Part shown: positions 6,728-14,849 of the stretch, piece after piece | Layout: each line of letters begins with the position of its first letter | Numbering within the stretch: position 1 is the first letter of the stretch | Assembly (NCBI GenBank): GCA_027485405.1 | Contig: JAIXRB010000068.1 | Coordinates: 1 to 21,865 of the forward strand | Source of the DNA: Leptospiraceae bacterium | Lineage (GTDB): Bacteria > Spirochaetota > Leptospiria > Leptospirales > Leptospiraceae | Length of the DNA stretch: 21,865 bases | Direction: 5' to 3' | Position numbers and translations under genes: made by a program | The notes under the pieces: generated by a model | What the model saw: the letters and a program-made list of their open reading frames with translations, nothing else | The model's database searches: none | Told to the model about the DNA's origin: nothing

Positions 6728-8362
6728 CTAAGTTAAAACAGGCCCACCTGTTAAGCGTTTGTAGAAGTCTGCTCCTTCTCTTTCTAGGAATTCCTCATAC
6801 GTACCTTTGAAGTCGTTGATTCCTTCGGGAGTTACTTCTATGATTCGATTGCAAAGTGAAGAGATAAACTCTCTATCATGTGAAACCAAAAGAATTGTTC
6901 CTTCAAAGTAGGATAGTGCTAAGTTGAGTGACTCAATTGTCTCCAAGTCCAAGTGGTTGGTTGGTTCATCAAGTGCTATGACATTGTCCCCAGCTAGAAT
7001 CATTTTTCCAATGATCAATCGAGACTTTTCGCCCCCTGAGAGAACAGAACTGGATTTGTTTGCCATGTCTTGTGGAAAAAGCATTCGCCCTAAAATGGCT
7101 CGGATCTCTTGTACTTCATAACCATTGGAGTTGCGGAGTAACCATTCAATTAAGGTATCTGCATGGGGCTCAATTGCCTCTCTTTGGTCCTGGGGAAAAT
7201 AGGATGCCTCGACAGAATCACCCCATTTTACTTCTCCCTTGTCAGGGTTGATATGTTTCAAAAGGAGTTTTAGTAAAGTGGTTTTGCCCACTCCGTTGGT
7301 TCCTACGATCCCGACTTTCTCGCCTTTGCTGATCATTATGGAAAAGTCTTTGATCACTGTTTTTTCGTCATAGGATTTCGTGATAGATTTTGCCTCAAAG
7401 ACGTCTTTTCCTAGTACTCTCTTGGCTTTAAAGCGAATGTAAGGAGATACACGAGAAGAAGGTTTCACTTCTACCATGTCTGCTTTGATTTTTTCGATTT
7501 GCTTTGCCCTTGAGGTTGCTTGTTTGGACTTACTGGCATTTGCTGAAAATCTGGAAACGAACTCTTGTAATTCGGCTACTTTCTCTTTGGCTCGCTTGTT
7601 TTCGTTTACCAGTTGCTCTCTAGATTGTTCTGCCGCAGTCATATATTCATCATAATTGCCAGGGTAGATTCGAATCGTATTGTAATCCAAATCTGCAATA
7701 TGTGTCGAAACAGAATTGATAAAATGTCTATCGTGAGAAATCACAATGACCACACCGTTGTAGTTGGTAAGTAGCTCCTCTAACCAGTGGATAGTTTTGA
7801 TATCTAAGTGGTTGGTGGGCTCATCCAAAAGTAGAACCTCGGGCTTTAGAAAAAGTACCTGAGCTAAAAGCACCCTTAGCTTAAAACCCCCCGTGAGAAA
7901 ATTCAAGGGTCGGGCATGGGTGTTTGTGGGTATAGCCAAGCCCTCCAACAGCTCACCAGCGATAGATTCCGCCTCGTAGCCGCCAAGGTCGGCAAATCGA
8001 TCTTCGATCTCACTGATTCGAATCCCGTCTTCATCGGTCATCTCTTCTTTTGCGTAAATGGCGTCCCTTTCTTGCATGATTTCCCAGAGTTCTGGATTTC
8101 CTCTGAGCACGGTGTTCAAAACAGTTTCTTCTTCGAATTCGTAGTGGTCCTGTTTCAAATAACCGACCCGCACATCTTTATCGATAGCTACAACCCCGTT
8201 GGTTGGCTGGAGCAGGCCTGCGAGTACCTTCATGAAAGTGGACTTACCTGACCCATTGGCTCCAATCAAGCCGTAGCGACAGCCTGGTTTGAACTTTATG
8301 CTGACCCCTTCGAATAAGGGTTTTTTGCCAAAAGAGACTGTTATTCCAGTTGCGGAGATCAT
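6728..8362 (-). CDS. ybiT: ABC-F family ATPase, YbiT type
   Basis: ABC-F proteins have two fused ATP-binding cassettes and no membrane domain; they bind the ribosome E-site region and relieve stalled or blocked translation. The sequence follows Escherichia coli YbiT closely by recall, including RYGLIGANGSGKSTFMK at 29-45, LWEIMQERD, YPGNYDEYMTAA and FVSRFSANASKSKQATSRA in the inter-domain linker. Cassette 1: Walker A 34-41, degenerate signature LTGGF at 156-160, Walker B LLLDE 177-181. Cassette 2: Walker A GTNGVGKT 354-361, signature LSGGE 441-445, Walker B 461-466. Length 544 fits. The gene is divergent from the OmpA-family gene with a 51-base gap. No clear Shine-Dalgarno is seen. A housekeeping role is more likely than antibiotic resistance. 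Confidence 0.93.
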   Translation of the reverse strand: MISATGITVSFGKKPLFEGVSIKFKPGCRYGLIGANGSGKSTFMKVLAGLLQPTNGVVAIDKDVRVGYLKQDHYEFEEETVLNTVLRGNPELWEIMQERDAIYAKEEMTDEDGIRISEIEDRFADLGGYEAESIAGELLEGLAIPTNTHARPLNFLTGGFKLRVLLAQVLFLKPEVLLLDEPTNHLDIKTIHWLEELLTNYNGVVIVISHDRHFINSVSTHIADLDYNTIRIYPGNYDEYMTAAEQSREQLVNENKRAKEKVAELQEFVSRFSANASKSKQATSRAKQIEKIKADMVEVKPSSRVSPYIRFKAKRVLGKDVFEAKSITKSYDEKTVIKDFSIMISKGEKVGIVGTNGVGKTTLLKLLLKHINPDKGEVKWGDSVEASYFPQDQREAIEPHADTLIEWLLRNSNGYEVQEIRAILGRMLFPQDMANKSSSVLSGGEKSRLIIGKMILAGDNVIALDEPTNHLDLETIESLNLALSYFEGTILLVSHDREFISSLCNRIIEVTPEGINDFKGTYEEFLEREGADFYKRLTGGPVLT

Positions 8363-8413
8363 ATTGTCAATTTTCTAAGGGAAACCGAAGATTCAACCGA
8401 CATTTCGGATACT

Positions 8414-10270
8414 ATGGCACGGATTCTACTGATCATTCTGTTTATCATCGGGGGAGGGCTCATCAGCTCTCAAAGTACTCAAAGCGGACAACAGATCTTC
8501 TTCGGAGAGCTGATCAATACGGGTCATATGCTGAAAATTGACAAAGCCATCTTGAGGATGAACCCAAGCCCATTGCAAGAGGAGCTGGCAGAGTTATCTG
8601 GAAAAAAGATAAGAGTGCTTTGCGAAGCAAATGCAGAGTCCTGCACACCTTTGCGATATGAAGTGGAGCCTTTTGAGTCTTCAGTCGCCTCTGACTGGAC
8701 CTTAAAGAAAATTCCTAAGTATGTAACAAAATCTAAGTTCTCCTTTAATCCACAGGCAACACCTGACGGTAAAATACTTTTTTGGACAGCTCTCATCAAA
8801 GATGGCAACAGATCGACCCAAAAAGTTTGGTATAGCAAGAAAGACTCCAATGGTTTCTTTGCGCCCGGCGAACAACTGAATGGAACTTTGAACAATAGGC
8901 TTCCAAGTGCGATCATTTCCGCATTACCAGGTGGTAATGAGCTTTTCGTTTTTGGAAACTTTGGCGAAGATGAGATGCTTGATTCTCTTCGAAAAGAAAT
9001 GACTATGCGCTCTCAAGAAGCATCCAGAGAAGCAATCACTCCCAAAGAATTTCATTTAAAACTTCTCAAAATTGAAAACGAATACAGAGAAAGAACTGAG
9101 AAGATCCAAAGCAGAGCTCCTCTCTATAAATCAGTAAAATTAGAAAACGGTTGGTCTTATCCTGAACCTATCAACTTTCCCGGTTTTTACAATTACTATC
9201 GTAAGCCTGATAACCCAAATCAACAAGTGTTCGGTGGATGTGCCTTGTCATCGACTGGAAGAACTATAATCTATTCAGCTCAACAAAAGAAAAATGTAGG
9301 AAAACTAGACCTATATGTGACAATTCAGGGAGAACACGGTGGCTTTGAAGAAGGAATGAATGTCGGAGCAACTCTAAACACTAGTGAAGAGGAAATGGCA
9401 CCTTTTCTAGCTCCAGATGACAAAACTCTTTATTATTCATCTTCTGGTAGAAAAGAAGGTGTATCAATTTTTGTTAGCCGAAGACAAGGAGAGTCTTGGA
9501 CGCAGTGGTCTGAACCTCAAGAGCTATCACCTAATTTACGGGGAGTGAACTTTTTCTCTATTCCCGCAACTGGCAATTGGGCATATGTTTCCAGAGAAGG
9601 GGAACTTTTTATGGCGGCTATCCCAAGAGCTTTCCAGCCCGAAAAAGTAATGATGGTAAAAGGAAAGGTTGTAGATGAAGAAGGTAAGCCTTTATCCACA
9701 GTTGTAACTTATGAATCTTTGGTTAAAAAGAAAGAAATCGGCAGTGCAGTTTCTGACCCTACTACGGGCGAATTTTCGTTAGTTCTTCCCTATGATGAAA
9801 ACTATGGATTTTACGCTGAAAAAGAAGGATATCTCCCTGTTTCTCAAAACTTAAATCTAATTGGAAAAGAAAAGGAAGAAGGTGAAAAGGTTGTACTTTT
9901 GATTTTACCTCGTTTGAAAAAAGGGAAAGAGATCATTATCAACAATCTATTCTTTGCATTTCGTTCCAGTGATTTAGCCAAAGAATCTGAACCTGAATTG
10001 GATCGACTTGCCGAGATTCTCTCTAAAAACCCAAGGCTGAAGGTGGTCATTGAAGGGCATACGGACAATGTAGGCTCGGATTTGGCTAACAAAAAACTCT
10101 CTTTGGACCGATCAATTTCGGTTGCAAGTTACTTGAAATCAAAGTATAAAATAGAAGAAGCGCGGGTTGGAACCAAAGGCTACGGTGCGTCCGAGCCCAT
10201 TGCAGACAACAAAATTGAAGAAGGAAGAGCACAAAACAGGCGCGTTGTGTTCAAAATATTGGAAGACTAA
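8414..10270 (+). CDS. Beta-propeller / CRD / OmpA-C envelope protein, 618 aa
   Basis: The N-terminus (residues 1-19) is a signal peptide without a lipobox cysteine. Residues about 105-400 carry PD40/WD40-like blades, recognisable by PDGKILFWTA (117-126), STGRTIIYSA (280-289) and DDKTLYYSSSG (335-345). Residues about 412-482 resemble a carboxypeptidase-regulatory-like (CRD) domain (VKGKVVDEEGKPL, then GEFSLVLP and YGFYAEKEGYLP). The C-terminal OmpA/MotB domain (about 505-618) contains IEGHTDNVGS with Asp551 and Arg566, the positions that bind diaminopimelate in OmpA (Asp271, Arg286), and ends with GRAQNRRV. It therefore probably anchors to peptidoglycan from the periplasm or outer membrane. 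The order propeller-CRD-OmpA resembles PorE of the type IX secretion system and, more loosely, a TolB-Pal fusion. The next gene starts 3 bases after the stop, so an operon is likely. Confidence 0.88.
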   Translation: MARILLIILFIIGGGLISSQSTQSGQQIFFGELINTGHMLKIDKAILRMNPSPLQEELAELSGKKIRVLCEANAESCTPLRYEVEPFESSVASDWTLKKIPKYVTKSKFSFNPQATPDGKILFWTALIKDGNRSTQKVWYSKKDSNGFFAPGEQLNGTLNNRLPSAIISALPGGNELFVFGNFGEDEMLDSLRKEMTMRSQEASREAITPKEFHLKLLKIENEYRERTEKIQSRAPLYKSVKLENGWSYPEPINFPGFYNYYRKPDNPNQQVFGGCALSSTGRTIIYSAQQKKNVGKLDLYVTIQGEHGGFEEGMNVGATLNTSEEEMAPFLAPDDKTLYYSSSGRKEGVSIFVSRRQGESWTQWSEPQELSPNLRGVNFFSIPATGNWAYVSREGELFMAAIPRAFQPEKVMMVKGKVVDEEGKPLSTVVTYESLVKKKEIGSAVSDPTTGEFSLVLPYDENYGFYAEKEGYLPVSQNLNLIGKEKEEGEKVVLLILPRLKKGKEIIINNLFFAFRSSDLAKESEPELDRLAEILSKNPRLKVVIEGHTDNVGSDLANKKLSLDRSISVASYLKSKYKIEEARVGTKGYGASEPIADNKIEEGRAQNRRVVFKILED

Positions 10271-10273
10271 ACT

Positions 10274-11056
10274 ATGGTAGATCTTAAAAAGATCAACATT
10301 CCAAAAGTCAAAGTAGACCCCAAGAAAGTTATGGGGTTGATCGACGGTCTTGTTGAAAAAATCCCTCCTCAGGTTCAGGATTTAATTAAGAAAGCCGCTC
10401 TTACTATTTTCGCATTTCTAATGCTATTTGGAATTTATACAGGTTGGTCCGATGGATGGGAAAGTGCAAAACCGCAGGGACTTCAATTAGCGCAAGATAC
10501 TCGTTCTCTTTTCCTGGAGGAAATTGAGAGAGACTACAATCGAAGACGCAAAGACGTTCAAATGACTACTCCTGAAGAAAACGATTTTGCGACGCAACGG
10601 AAAATGGAATTCGAATTTACGCAAGATCGAGAGGGTCAGATTTCCAAACAGAATCTGATCCCTGAAGAAAGCGAGTTATTGGGAAAAGAACTGAATTTTA
10701 GAAACAAAAAAAGCGATGCCGCTTTGCCACCTTTGGCGACACCAAACGGTGATGGTTTGATTTCCAGTCCCATTGATATGGAAATGATTGGAACCTACCA
10801 AAATCAAAAAGAATTGAGTGAGAATCCAGACGCAGAACCAAAGCTATTGCCCCGAATCAATGAATCAAAGAAAAATCTAATCCCTGCTCTGCCGGAAGAG
10901 GATGAAGCAGAGGAAAAGAAATTTCGGGCCATGGTAGAGCGTCTCGATTTACTTGAAAAAAAACTTGCTGAAAAGAAAAAGAAAGAATCAGAAAAGACCG
11001 TTCCTCTACCTGAAACAAACTCTAAGCCAAGAAGAGAATTAGAGCGACCTAGATAA
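10274..11056 (+). CDS. Single-pass membrane protein with C-terminal coiled coil, 260 aa
   Basis: I do not recognise a family. The first 40 residues are basic and likely cytoplasmic, followed by one membrane helix at 41-58 (AALTIFAFLMLFGIYTGW), which would place the remaining 200 residues in the periplasm. The middle is polar with many Pro, Gln and Glu; residues about 206-243 form an acidic-then-lysine-rich segment with heptad-like leucines (LDLLEKKLAEKKKK), a probable coiled coil. It sits 3 bases after the OmpA-family gene and 29 bases before an exported TPR gene, so it may tie these envelope proteins to the inner membrane, in the manner of TolA or TonB-like stalks. That role is an inference from topology and context only. 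Confidence 0.78.
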   Translation: MVDLKKINIPKVKVDPKKVMGLIDGLVEKIPPQVQDLIKKAALTIFAFLMLFGIYTGWSDGWESAKPQGLQLAQDTRSLFLEEIERDYNRRRKDVQMTTPEENDFATQRKMEFEFTQDREGQISKQNLIPEESELLGKELNFRNKKSDAALPPLATPNGDGLISSPIDMEMIGTYQNQKELSENPDAEPKLLPRINESKKNLIPALPEEDEAEEKKFRAMVERLDLLEKKLAEKKKKESEKTVPLPETNSKPRRELERPR

Positions 11057-11085
11057 GCCCCTCTGAGACTCTTCCTTGTAGCGCT

Positions 11086-11958
11086 ATGAGAATCCTGGTT
11101 TTTTTATTCTGTCTGGTTTTTCTTCAAAAAGGGCTCTTTAGCGATGCTCTTGAGATTCAATTGCCTTTCCCCGAAAACCAAACTGAGACTGAGACTAATC
11201 CTTCCAACATTGAGAAAGACAACAGTCTCGCCTTAGAACAGAAACCACCAATAGCTACGGAAGTTAGCTCCAAAGATCCGGCTGTTCCAGTCCCCAAGAA
11301 AAAGAAAAAAAAAGGAGATGGAACCGATCCTTCGTTAGCTCCCTTTCAGCGAGGAAGAGCTCTCTTGTCCCGAAACAAACCTGCAGAAGCTGACAAAGAG
11401 TTTTCTGAGGCGGCATCCAAAGAAGGTGAAAATGCAACGAAAGCAAAGCTAGACAGAGCGAATTTGATGGGAATGGAATCAAAATCTGGTGAGGCGACAG
11501 GAGTTATCGATAAAATTGAAGATCCTGAGAACAAGACCAAAGCTCAATATGAACTGGCAAAATCTTTGGACCAAATTGGTTCAGAGGACTCACAAGAAAA
11601 AGCTTACAAAGAATATTTAAAACTAGTTACCGCTTTTCCTGTTCATTCTGATTTGACACCTAGATCTCACCTTGCCATTGCTATCCATCTTCTCAGAAGA
11701 AAGGAATTTCGCCCCGCCTTGCACCATACAATTAAAGTTGTCCAAGACTTTCCTCAATTTGAAGATATGCCCCTTGCGTACTACTATTCTGGACGGATTT
11801 ATGAATCTGCTTGGTCAGAAAAAGACATTGGTAGGGCAAAGAAATACTATGACCTTTACCTTGACTCAGTGAAAAGCCAAAGATTACCTAAGGGTCGGGA
11901 TTTTAGGAAAGATGCAGAAGACCGCAGGAATCGCTTAGAAGAACAAAAAATAATCTAA
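11086..11958 (+). CDS. Exported tetratricopeptide-repeat protein, 290 aa
   Basis: A signal peptide covers residues 1-19 or so. A Thr/Asn/Pro-rich linker and a lysine run (PKKKKKKGDG, residues 69-78) follow. From about residue 85 to 270 there are degenerate TPR-like helical pairs: FQRGRALLSRNKPAEADKEF, AQYELAKSLDQIG, HLAIAIHLLRRKEFRPALHH and YYYSGRIYESAW followed by AKKYYDLYLDS. The spacing resembles CpoB/YbgF and other periplasmic TPR proteins that accompany Pal-like proteins, though I cannot assign orthology. It closes the three-gene envelope cluster and its stop overlaps the convergent cheX stop by 4 nt. A run of nine A at 11305-11313 lies in the lysine stretch and is a possible slippage site. 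Confidence 0.82.
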   Translation: MRILVFLFCLVFLQKGLFSDALEIQLPFPENQTETETNPSNIEKDNSLALEQKPPIATEVSSKDPAVPVPKKKKKKGDGTDPSLAPFQRGRALLSRNKPAEADKEFSEAASKEGENATKAKLDRANLMGMESKSGEATGVIDKIEDPENKTKAQYELAKSLDQIGSEDSQEKAYKEYLKLVTAFPVHSDLTPRSHLAIAIHLLRRKEFRPALHHTIKVVQDFPQFEDMPLAYYYSGRIYESAWSEKDIGRAKKYYDLYLDSVKSQRLPKGRDFRKDAEDRRNRLEEQKII

Positions 11959-12419
11959 CTGATAGCTACGTTAACTTCTACTCTACCGAATTTTGTGTAT
12001 AGATTGATTGAAAGAGTAGGTTTCTTAGTAAAGCGAATCGCTGTACTTTTTGAGTCTTGAATGTTGGGAGTGGTGATTTCCACACTTTGGCCAGCAGAAG
12101 CGAAAATATTCATCGCATTTCCCGTTGTCATGTTTGCAATCTCGCCTAAAATGTCTTTGAATTCGTTCTTAACGTCTTCGTCCGAAAGTCCAGGCACCAA
12201 TTTTCTGGATATTTTGTAAGCGGCATCATAGTTCATACTGTATACTACTTCTCCGCTAAAAGAACCAACAACTCCGATCACAATAGCAACTTCGTGGGAA
12301 GGCGTAGGTGTGTCCTTGATCGCGATTTTTCCCCGAATCATATCGGTTTGCAAAACGTCTCTAAAGACTATTGTAGCCGCTTCTAAGAAAGGATTGATGA
12401 AATCTGCTTTAATTTGCAT
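11955..12419 (-). CDS. cheX: CheX-family chemotaxis phosphatase
   Basis: CheX dephosphorylates CheY-P and is the main such phosphatase in spirochaetes. The 154-residue protein has the family signature ILGEIANMTTGNAMN at 90-104; Glu93 and Asn96 form the ExxN catalytic pair that inserts into the CheY active site. Only one such motif is present, as expected for CheX rather than the duplicated motif of CheC. The N-terminal helix INPFLEAATIVFRDVL is also typical. Its ATG shares one base with the stop codon of the upstream SurA-like gene (TAATG), so translation is coupled. The stop overlaps the end of the convergent TPR gene. No other chemotaxis gene lies in the window, so this copy is outside a che operon. 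Confidence 0.9.
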   Translation of the reverse strand: MQIKADFINPFLEAATIVFRDVLQTDMIRGKIAIKDTPTPSHEVAIVIGVVGSFSGEVVYSMNYDAAYKISRKLVPGLSDEDVKNEFKDILGEIANMTTGNAMNIFASAGQSVEITTPNIQDSKSTAIRFTKKPTLSINLYTKFGRVEVNVAIS

Positions 12420-13636
12420 TAGTCTGCACTTAACGTCTTTTGTTTTTCAATTCCATATTCGGAACCCAAAGCTTGGCTGATTTCATAAAAAAAGCCAGAA
12501 AGTTGTTTTCCGTTTTCTAAATCGGTCTCTTCTTTTTTTATCGGAAGTGCAGATTCAAAAATCAAATCTCCAAATTCGACATAAACTAGTTTGTCCCCGT
12601 CAGCAAAAGGCCCCGCCACCCGTTTTTTGCCAAAGGGATCACGTGCCAACTCTTCCCAGAATTTAGTGTCTGTTCCCAAACGATATTCTTTATTGGACGA
12701 AGATTTTAATGAATTTAAGTCTTTAAGAAATGAAAAAGGGATGCTTTCGATCGCTGACCCGACTTCTTTGCTAATCGCTTCCAGAGCGTTTTCTTGCGAA
12801 ATTTTAGAAGCAAGGTTCTTTTTCCAAATCTCAAGTTCGGCTCTTTTCTTATCAAATTTGATTTTGGAGGTTAAAACAATTCGTCTAGATTCGAGAGTAA
12901 TGGTCTTGTCTTTGGATTCTTTGCTCTCTTTTTCAAATTCTTTTTTGAGTTCATCTTCAGTAACCTGGATTTTGTTTTCCAGTTGGTTCAGCAAATCTAC
13001 TTCCGTAAAGGATAGAACACGGAAAGAAACCTTAGTTTGAGTGGCTTCTTTTTTTAACTCTAATTCTTTTGGACTTGGGTTTAACGGTTGATCAATGAAA
13101 ACTGGGAACAAAGAAAAACCAGTTGCATAGTCCACTCTATAGTGCATTGGAACTGAAACTAGGATCTGTTGGTAGATCTCTTCTACGGTTCTCGAGTCTT
13201 CTTCGCCGTAACCAGCTTGGTTTTTAGCCTCTTTGTGGGCTTGTCTGGCTTGTTCGGAGAGTTGTCGTTTGATGCTAATTTCTGAGACATGGAATCCGAC
13301 AGCTTCTGCAATATCTCGTGCTACATAGAGTTCTTTGACAGTAGAAAAGGCACAGGAAAGGATTAGTTCTGAATTGCCAGCAACTTCTCTGCCATACCGC
13401 TGATAATTGTAATAGCAGTCTCTTCTTGCGGCATTAAAGTAGTCGACTGGGATCGTTTTGCCCCCGATGCTCCCCGCTTTCGTAGAGGATTCTCCAGTTA
13501 TGGCTCCCAAAAAACTTTGCTCGGCATCTCCGGGAAGGAAGGTAATGACGAGCATTCCGACCAAAAGGAACAAAAAGAGTCCTACTACAAATCTGATCAA
13601 TTTGTCTTTTAAGGTGCTGGGCTCTTCTTCAAACAT
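12419..13636 (-). CDS. Membrane-anchored SurA/PpiD-like protein, 405 aa
   Basis: Residues 1-14 are charged and cytoplasmic, 15-35 form one membrane helix (RFVVGLFLFLLVGMLVITFLP region), and the rest should be periplasmic. Just after the anchor, SIGGKTIPVDYFNAARRD (56-73) resembles the vNG-x-x-I-x-x-x-x-F entry motif of SurA_N/PpiD chaperone domains, and a long charged helical region follows. I do not see a parvulin (PPIase) domain with its usual motifs, although KKEATQTKVSFRVLSFTEVD (from 195) recalls the region that precedes one in PpiD. A periplasmic chaperone-like role is therefore plausible but unproven. The gene is divergent from the gene at 13723 and overlaps cheX by one base. Confidence 0.65.
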   Translation of the reverse strand: MFEEEPSTLKDKLIRFVVGLFLFLLVGMLVITFLPGDAEQSFLGAITGESSTKAGSIGGKTIPVDYFNAARRDCYYNYQRYGREVAGNSELILSCAFSTVKELYVARDIAEAVGFHVSEISIKRQLSEQARQAHKEAKNQAGYGEEDSRTVEEIYQQILVSVPMHYRVDYATGFSLFPVFIDQPLNPSPKELELKKEATQTKVSFRVLSFTEVDLLNQLENKIQVTEDELKKEFEKESKESKDKTITLESRRIVLTSKIKFDKKRAELEIWKKNLASKISQENALEAISKEVGSAIESIPFSFLKDLNSLKSSSNKEYRLGTDTKFWEELARDPFGKKRVAGPFADGDKLVYVEFGDLIFESALPIKKEETDLENGKQLSGFFYEISQALGSEYGIEKQKTLSAD

Positions 13637-13722
13637 ATACGGTGAGGGTTTTCTAAACGATCTCTCTGTAAAGAAAAATAGTAATCAAGGGAATTGCGAA
13701 AAATCGAGATAATGAACTAGGT

Positions 13723-14412
13723 ATGCTTTACGCGGCTTTCGCACTCATCATGGTTGGAGTTCTTTGTTTCGTGTATGTGTCTCTATCTTCAGATAGACCG
13801 GCAAAACAGGAAAGGTCTGCCGTCAATTCGCGCCGTGGGCGAGAAGAAGAAGGATCGGCATATACCAAAGCATACCGAATGCCCTCCACGAATTCTGCTT
13901 CTCCTTGGATGGATGATCGCATTCGAAGAGAAAGAGAGTTTAGCAATGGGGACCATCCATTCTCCTCAAGCTCTTTTCTAGCTCAATCTCATTCGAAAAG
14001 ACCGGCGGTAGTGGAGCAAACAGCTGTTTTGGAACCTACCCCCCAAGGCTTTCAGACCATTCCAGAAATTCCTGAGGTAGAAGCAGAACTGAATCTTTCT
14101 GGCACTTTGTATCTCGACCAGAGTGGAAAACTTCCTTTTGGAAAAACCGATTTAAAGGATGTTCAATTGACGGAAGAAGATGTCCGGAACTTTCGAAGAG
14201 TAGGGCCTGCGGAACTTAACGAAGAGAACGGAAAACTCGTATTTCATTCCAAAAACACTTCCTTTACCTATCCAGCGAAAGACATCGACCAAGTGGTATT
14301 CTACCACCAAGGTTTCGTATTGATTCCTAGGGAAAGCCAAGCGCCAAGACCTGTATTTTTTACGAAAGATTTAGATTCCATGAAAGAATTCCTAAGCCAA
14401 GTAAAAGCTTAG
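13723..14412 (+). CDS. Membrane-anchored protein of unknown function, 229 aa
   Basis: Not recognised. Residues 1-22 form a hydrophobic segment with no charged N-region, acting as a signal anchor. Residues 25-115 are low-complexity, Ser/Arg/Pro-rich and probably disordered. The C-terminal part (about 120-229) looks folded: alternating strands LNLSGTLYLDQSGKLPFG, GKLVFHSKNTSFTYPAKDIDQVVFYHQGFVLIP and a final helix DLDSMKEFLSQVKA. This could be a small beta domain similar to PH-like modules, but that is a guess. The gene begins the plus-strand run that leads to acpS; a 50-base gap separates them. The ATG follows a weak TAGGT; the alternative strand holds only short frames. Confidence 0.72.
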   Translation: MLYAAFALIMVGVLCFVYVSLSSDRPAKQERSAVNSRRGREEEGSAYTKAYRMPSTNSASPWMDDRIRREREFSNGDHPFSSSSFLAQSHSKRPAVVEQTAVLEPTPQGFQTIPEIPEVEAELNLSGTLYLDQSGKLPFGKTDLKDVQLTEEDVRNFRRVGPAELNEENGKLVFHSKNTSFTYPAKDIDQVVFYHQGFVLIPRESQAPRPVFFTKDLDSMKEFLSQVKA

Positions 14413-14430
14413 CTAACTTTTTTTACTTGG
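14397..14430 (+). terminator. A/T-rich hairpin across the stop codon of the 229-aa gene
   Basis: CCAAGTAAAA at 14397-14406 and its exact reverse complement at 14421-14430 flank a 14-base loop holding the stop codon and part of a T-run. No T-run follows the right arm, so terminator function is doubtful; it could be a simple mRNA 3' structure or weak attenuator before acpS. Confidence 0.3.
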
Positions 14431-14462
14431 AAAAATAGAATTGAGATGCTTCCTTAGGCAGA

Positions 14463-14849
14463 GTGACTCTAAGCCTAGGAAACGATATCGTTGAAAATGT
14501 TCGAATCCAAGAACTCTTAGAAAAGTATGGGGATCGTTTTTTACAAAAAATCTATTCCCCTGATGAAATAGCCTATTGCCAAAAACAAAAAGATCCCATT
14601 CCTTTTTTAGCGGGTCGATTCGCCTGTAAAGAAGCCGTCATCAAAGCCTTGGATTTAGAACCTGGAATGGTGTTAGATTTCAGAGAGATTGAGCTTTCTG
14701 GGACAGAATTCGGAAAAAAAAGACTCGTCATCCATGGGAAGGCACTCGATTGTTTCAAGGCAAAGGGTTTTGAACAGAGTTCTGTTTCCATTAGTCATGC
14801 AGAACACTATTCAACTGCCGTAGCAGTTTTATTTGCGAGGGAAAAATGA
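14463..14849 (+). CDS. acpS: Holo-[acyl-carrier-protein] synthase
   Basis: AcpS moves 4'-phosphopantetheine from coenzyme A to the conserved serine of acyl carrier protein, activating it for fatty acid synthesis. The two family signatures are present: GNDIVE (6-11) with metal-binding Asp8, and FACKEAVIKAL (53-63) with Glu57. The C-terminal SVSISHAEHYSTAVAV is also typical. Length 128 is normal. The start codon is GTG at 14463; no better in-frame ATG exists and the family N-terminus begins right there. The last bases overlap the next gene in an ATGA arrangement. Co-transcription with the TPR and bactofilin genes is very likely. Confidence 0.95.
   Translation: MTLSLGNDIVENVRIQELLEKYGDRFLQKIYSPDEIAYCQKQKDPIPFLAGRFACKEAVIKALDLEPGMVLDFREIELSGTEFGKKRLVIHGKALDCFKAKGFEQSSVSISHAEHYSTAVAVLFAREK

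Noticed and set aside
6728..8362. ABC-F protein as an antibiotic-resistance determinant
   Set aside because: It resembles the housekeeping YbiT type, and no resistance or mobile genes are near.
8385..8408. CCGAA / TTCGG inverted repeat before the OmpA-family start
   Set aside because: Only 5 pairs with a 14-base loop; likely by chance.
8524..8916. 130-codon minus-strand frame inside the OmpA-family gene
   Set aside because: Shadow of a gene with signal peptide and OmpA-C domain; no start signal or homology seen.
12591..13040. 149-codon plus-strand frame opposite the SurA-like gene
   Set aside because: Serine- and leucine-rich composition typical of the antisense of a Lys/Glu-rich gene; no family resemblance, and the opposite frame has a membrane anchor and coupled cheX.
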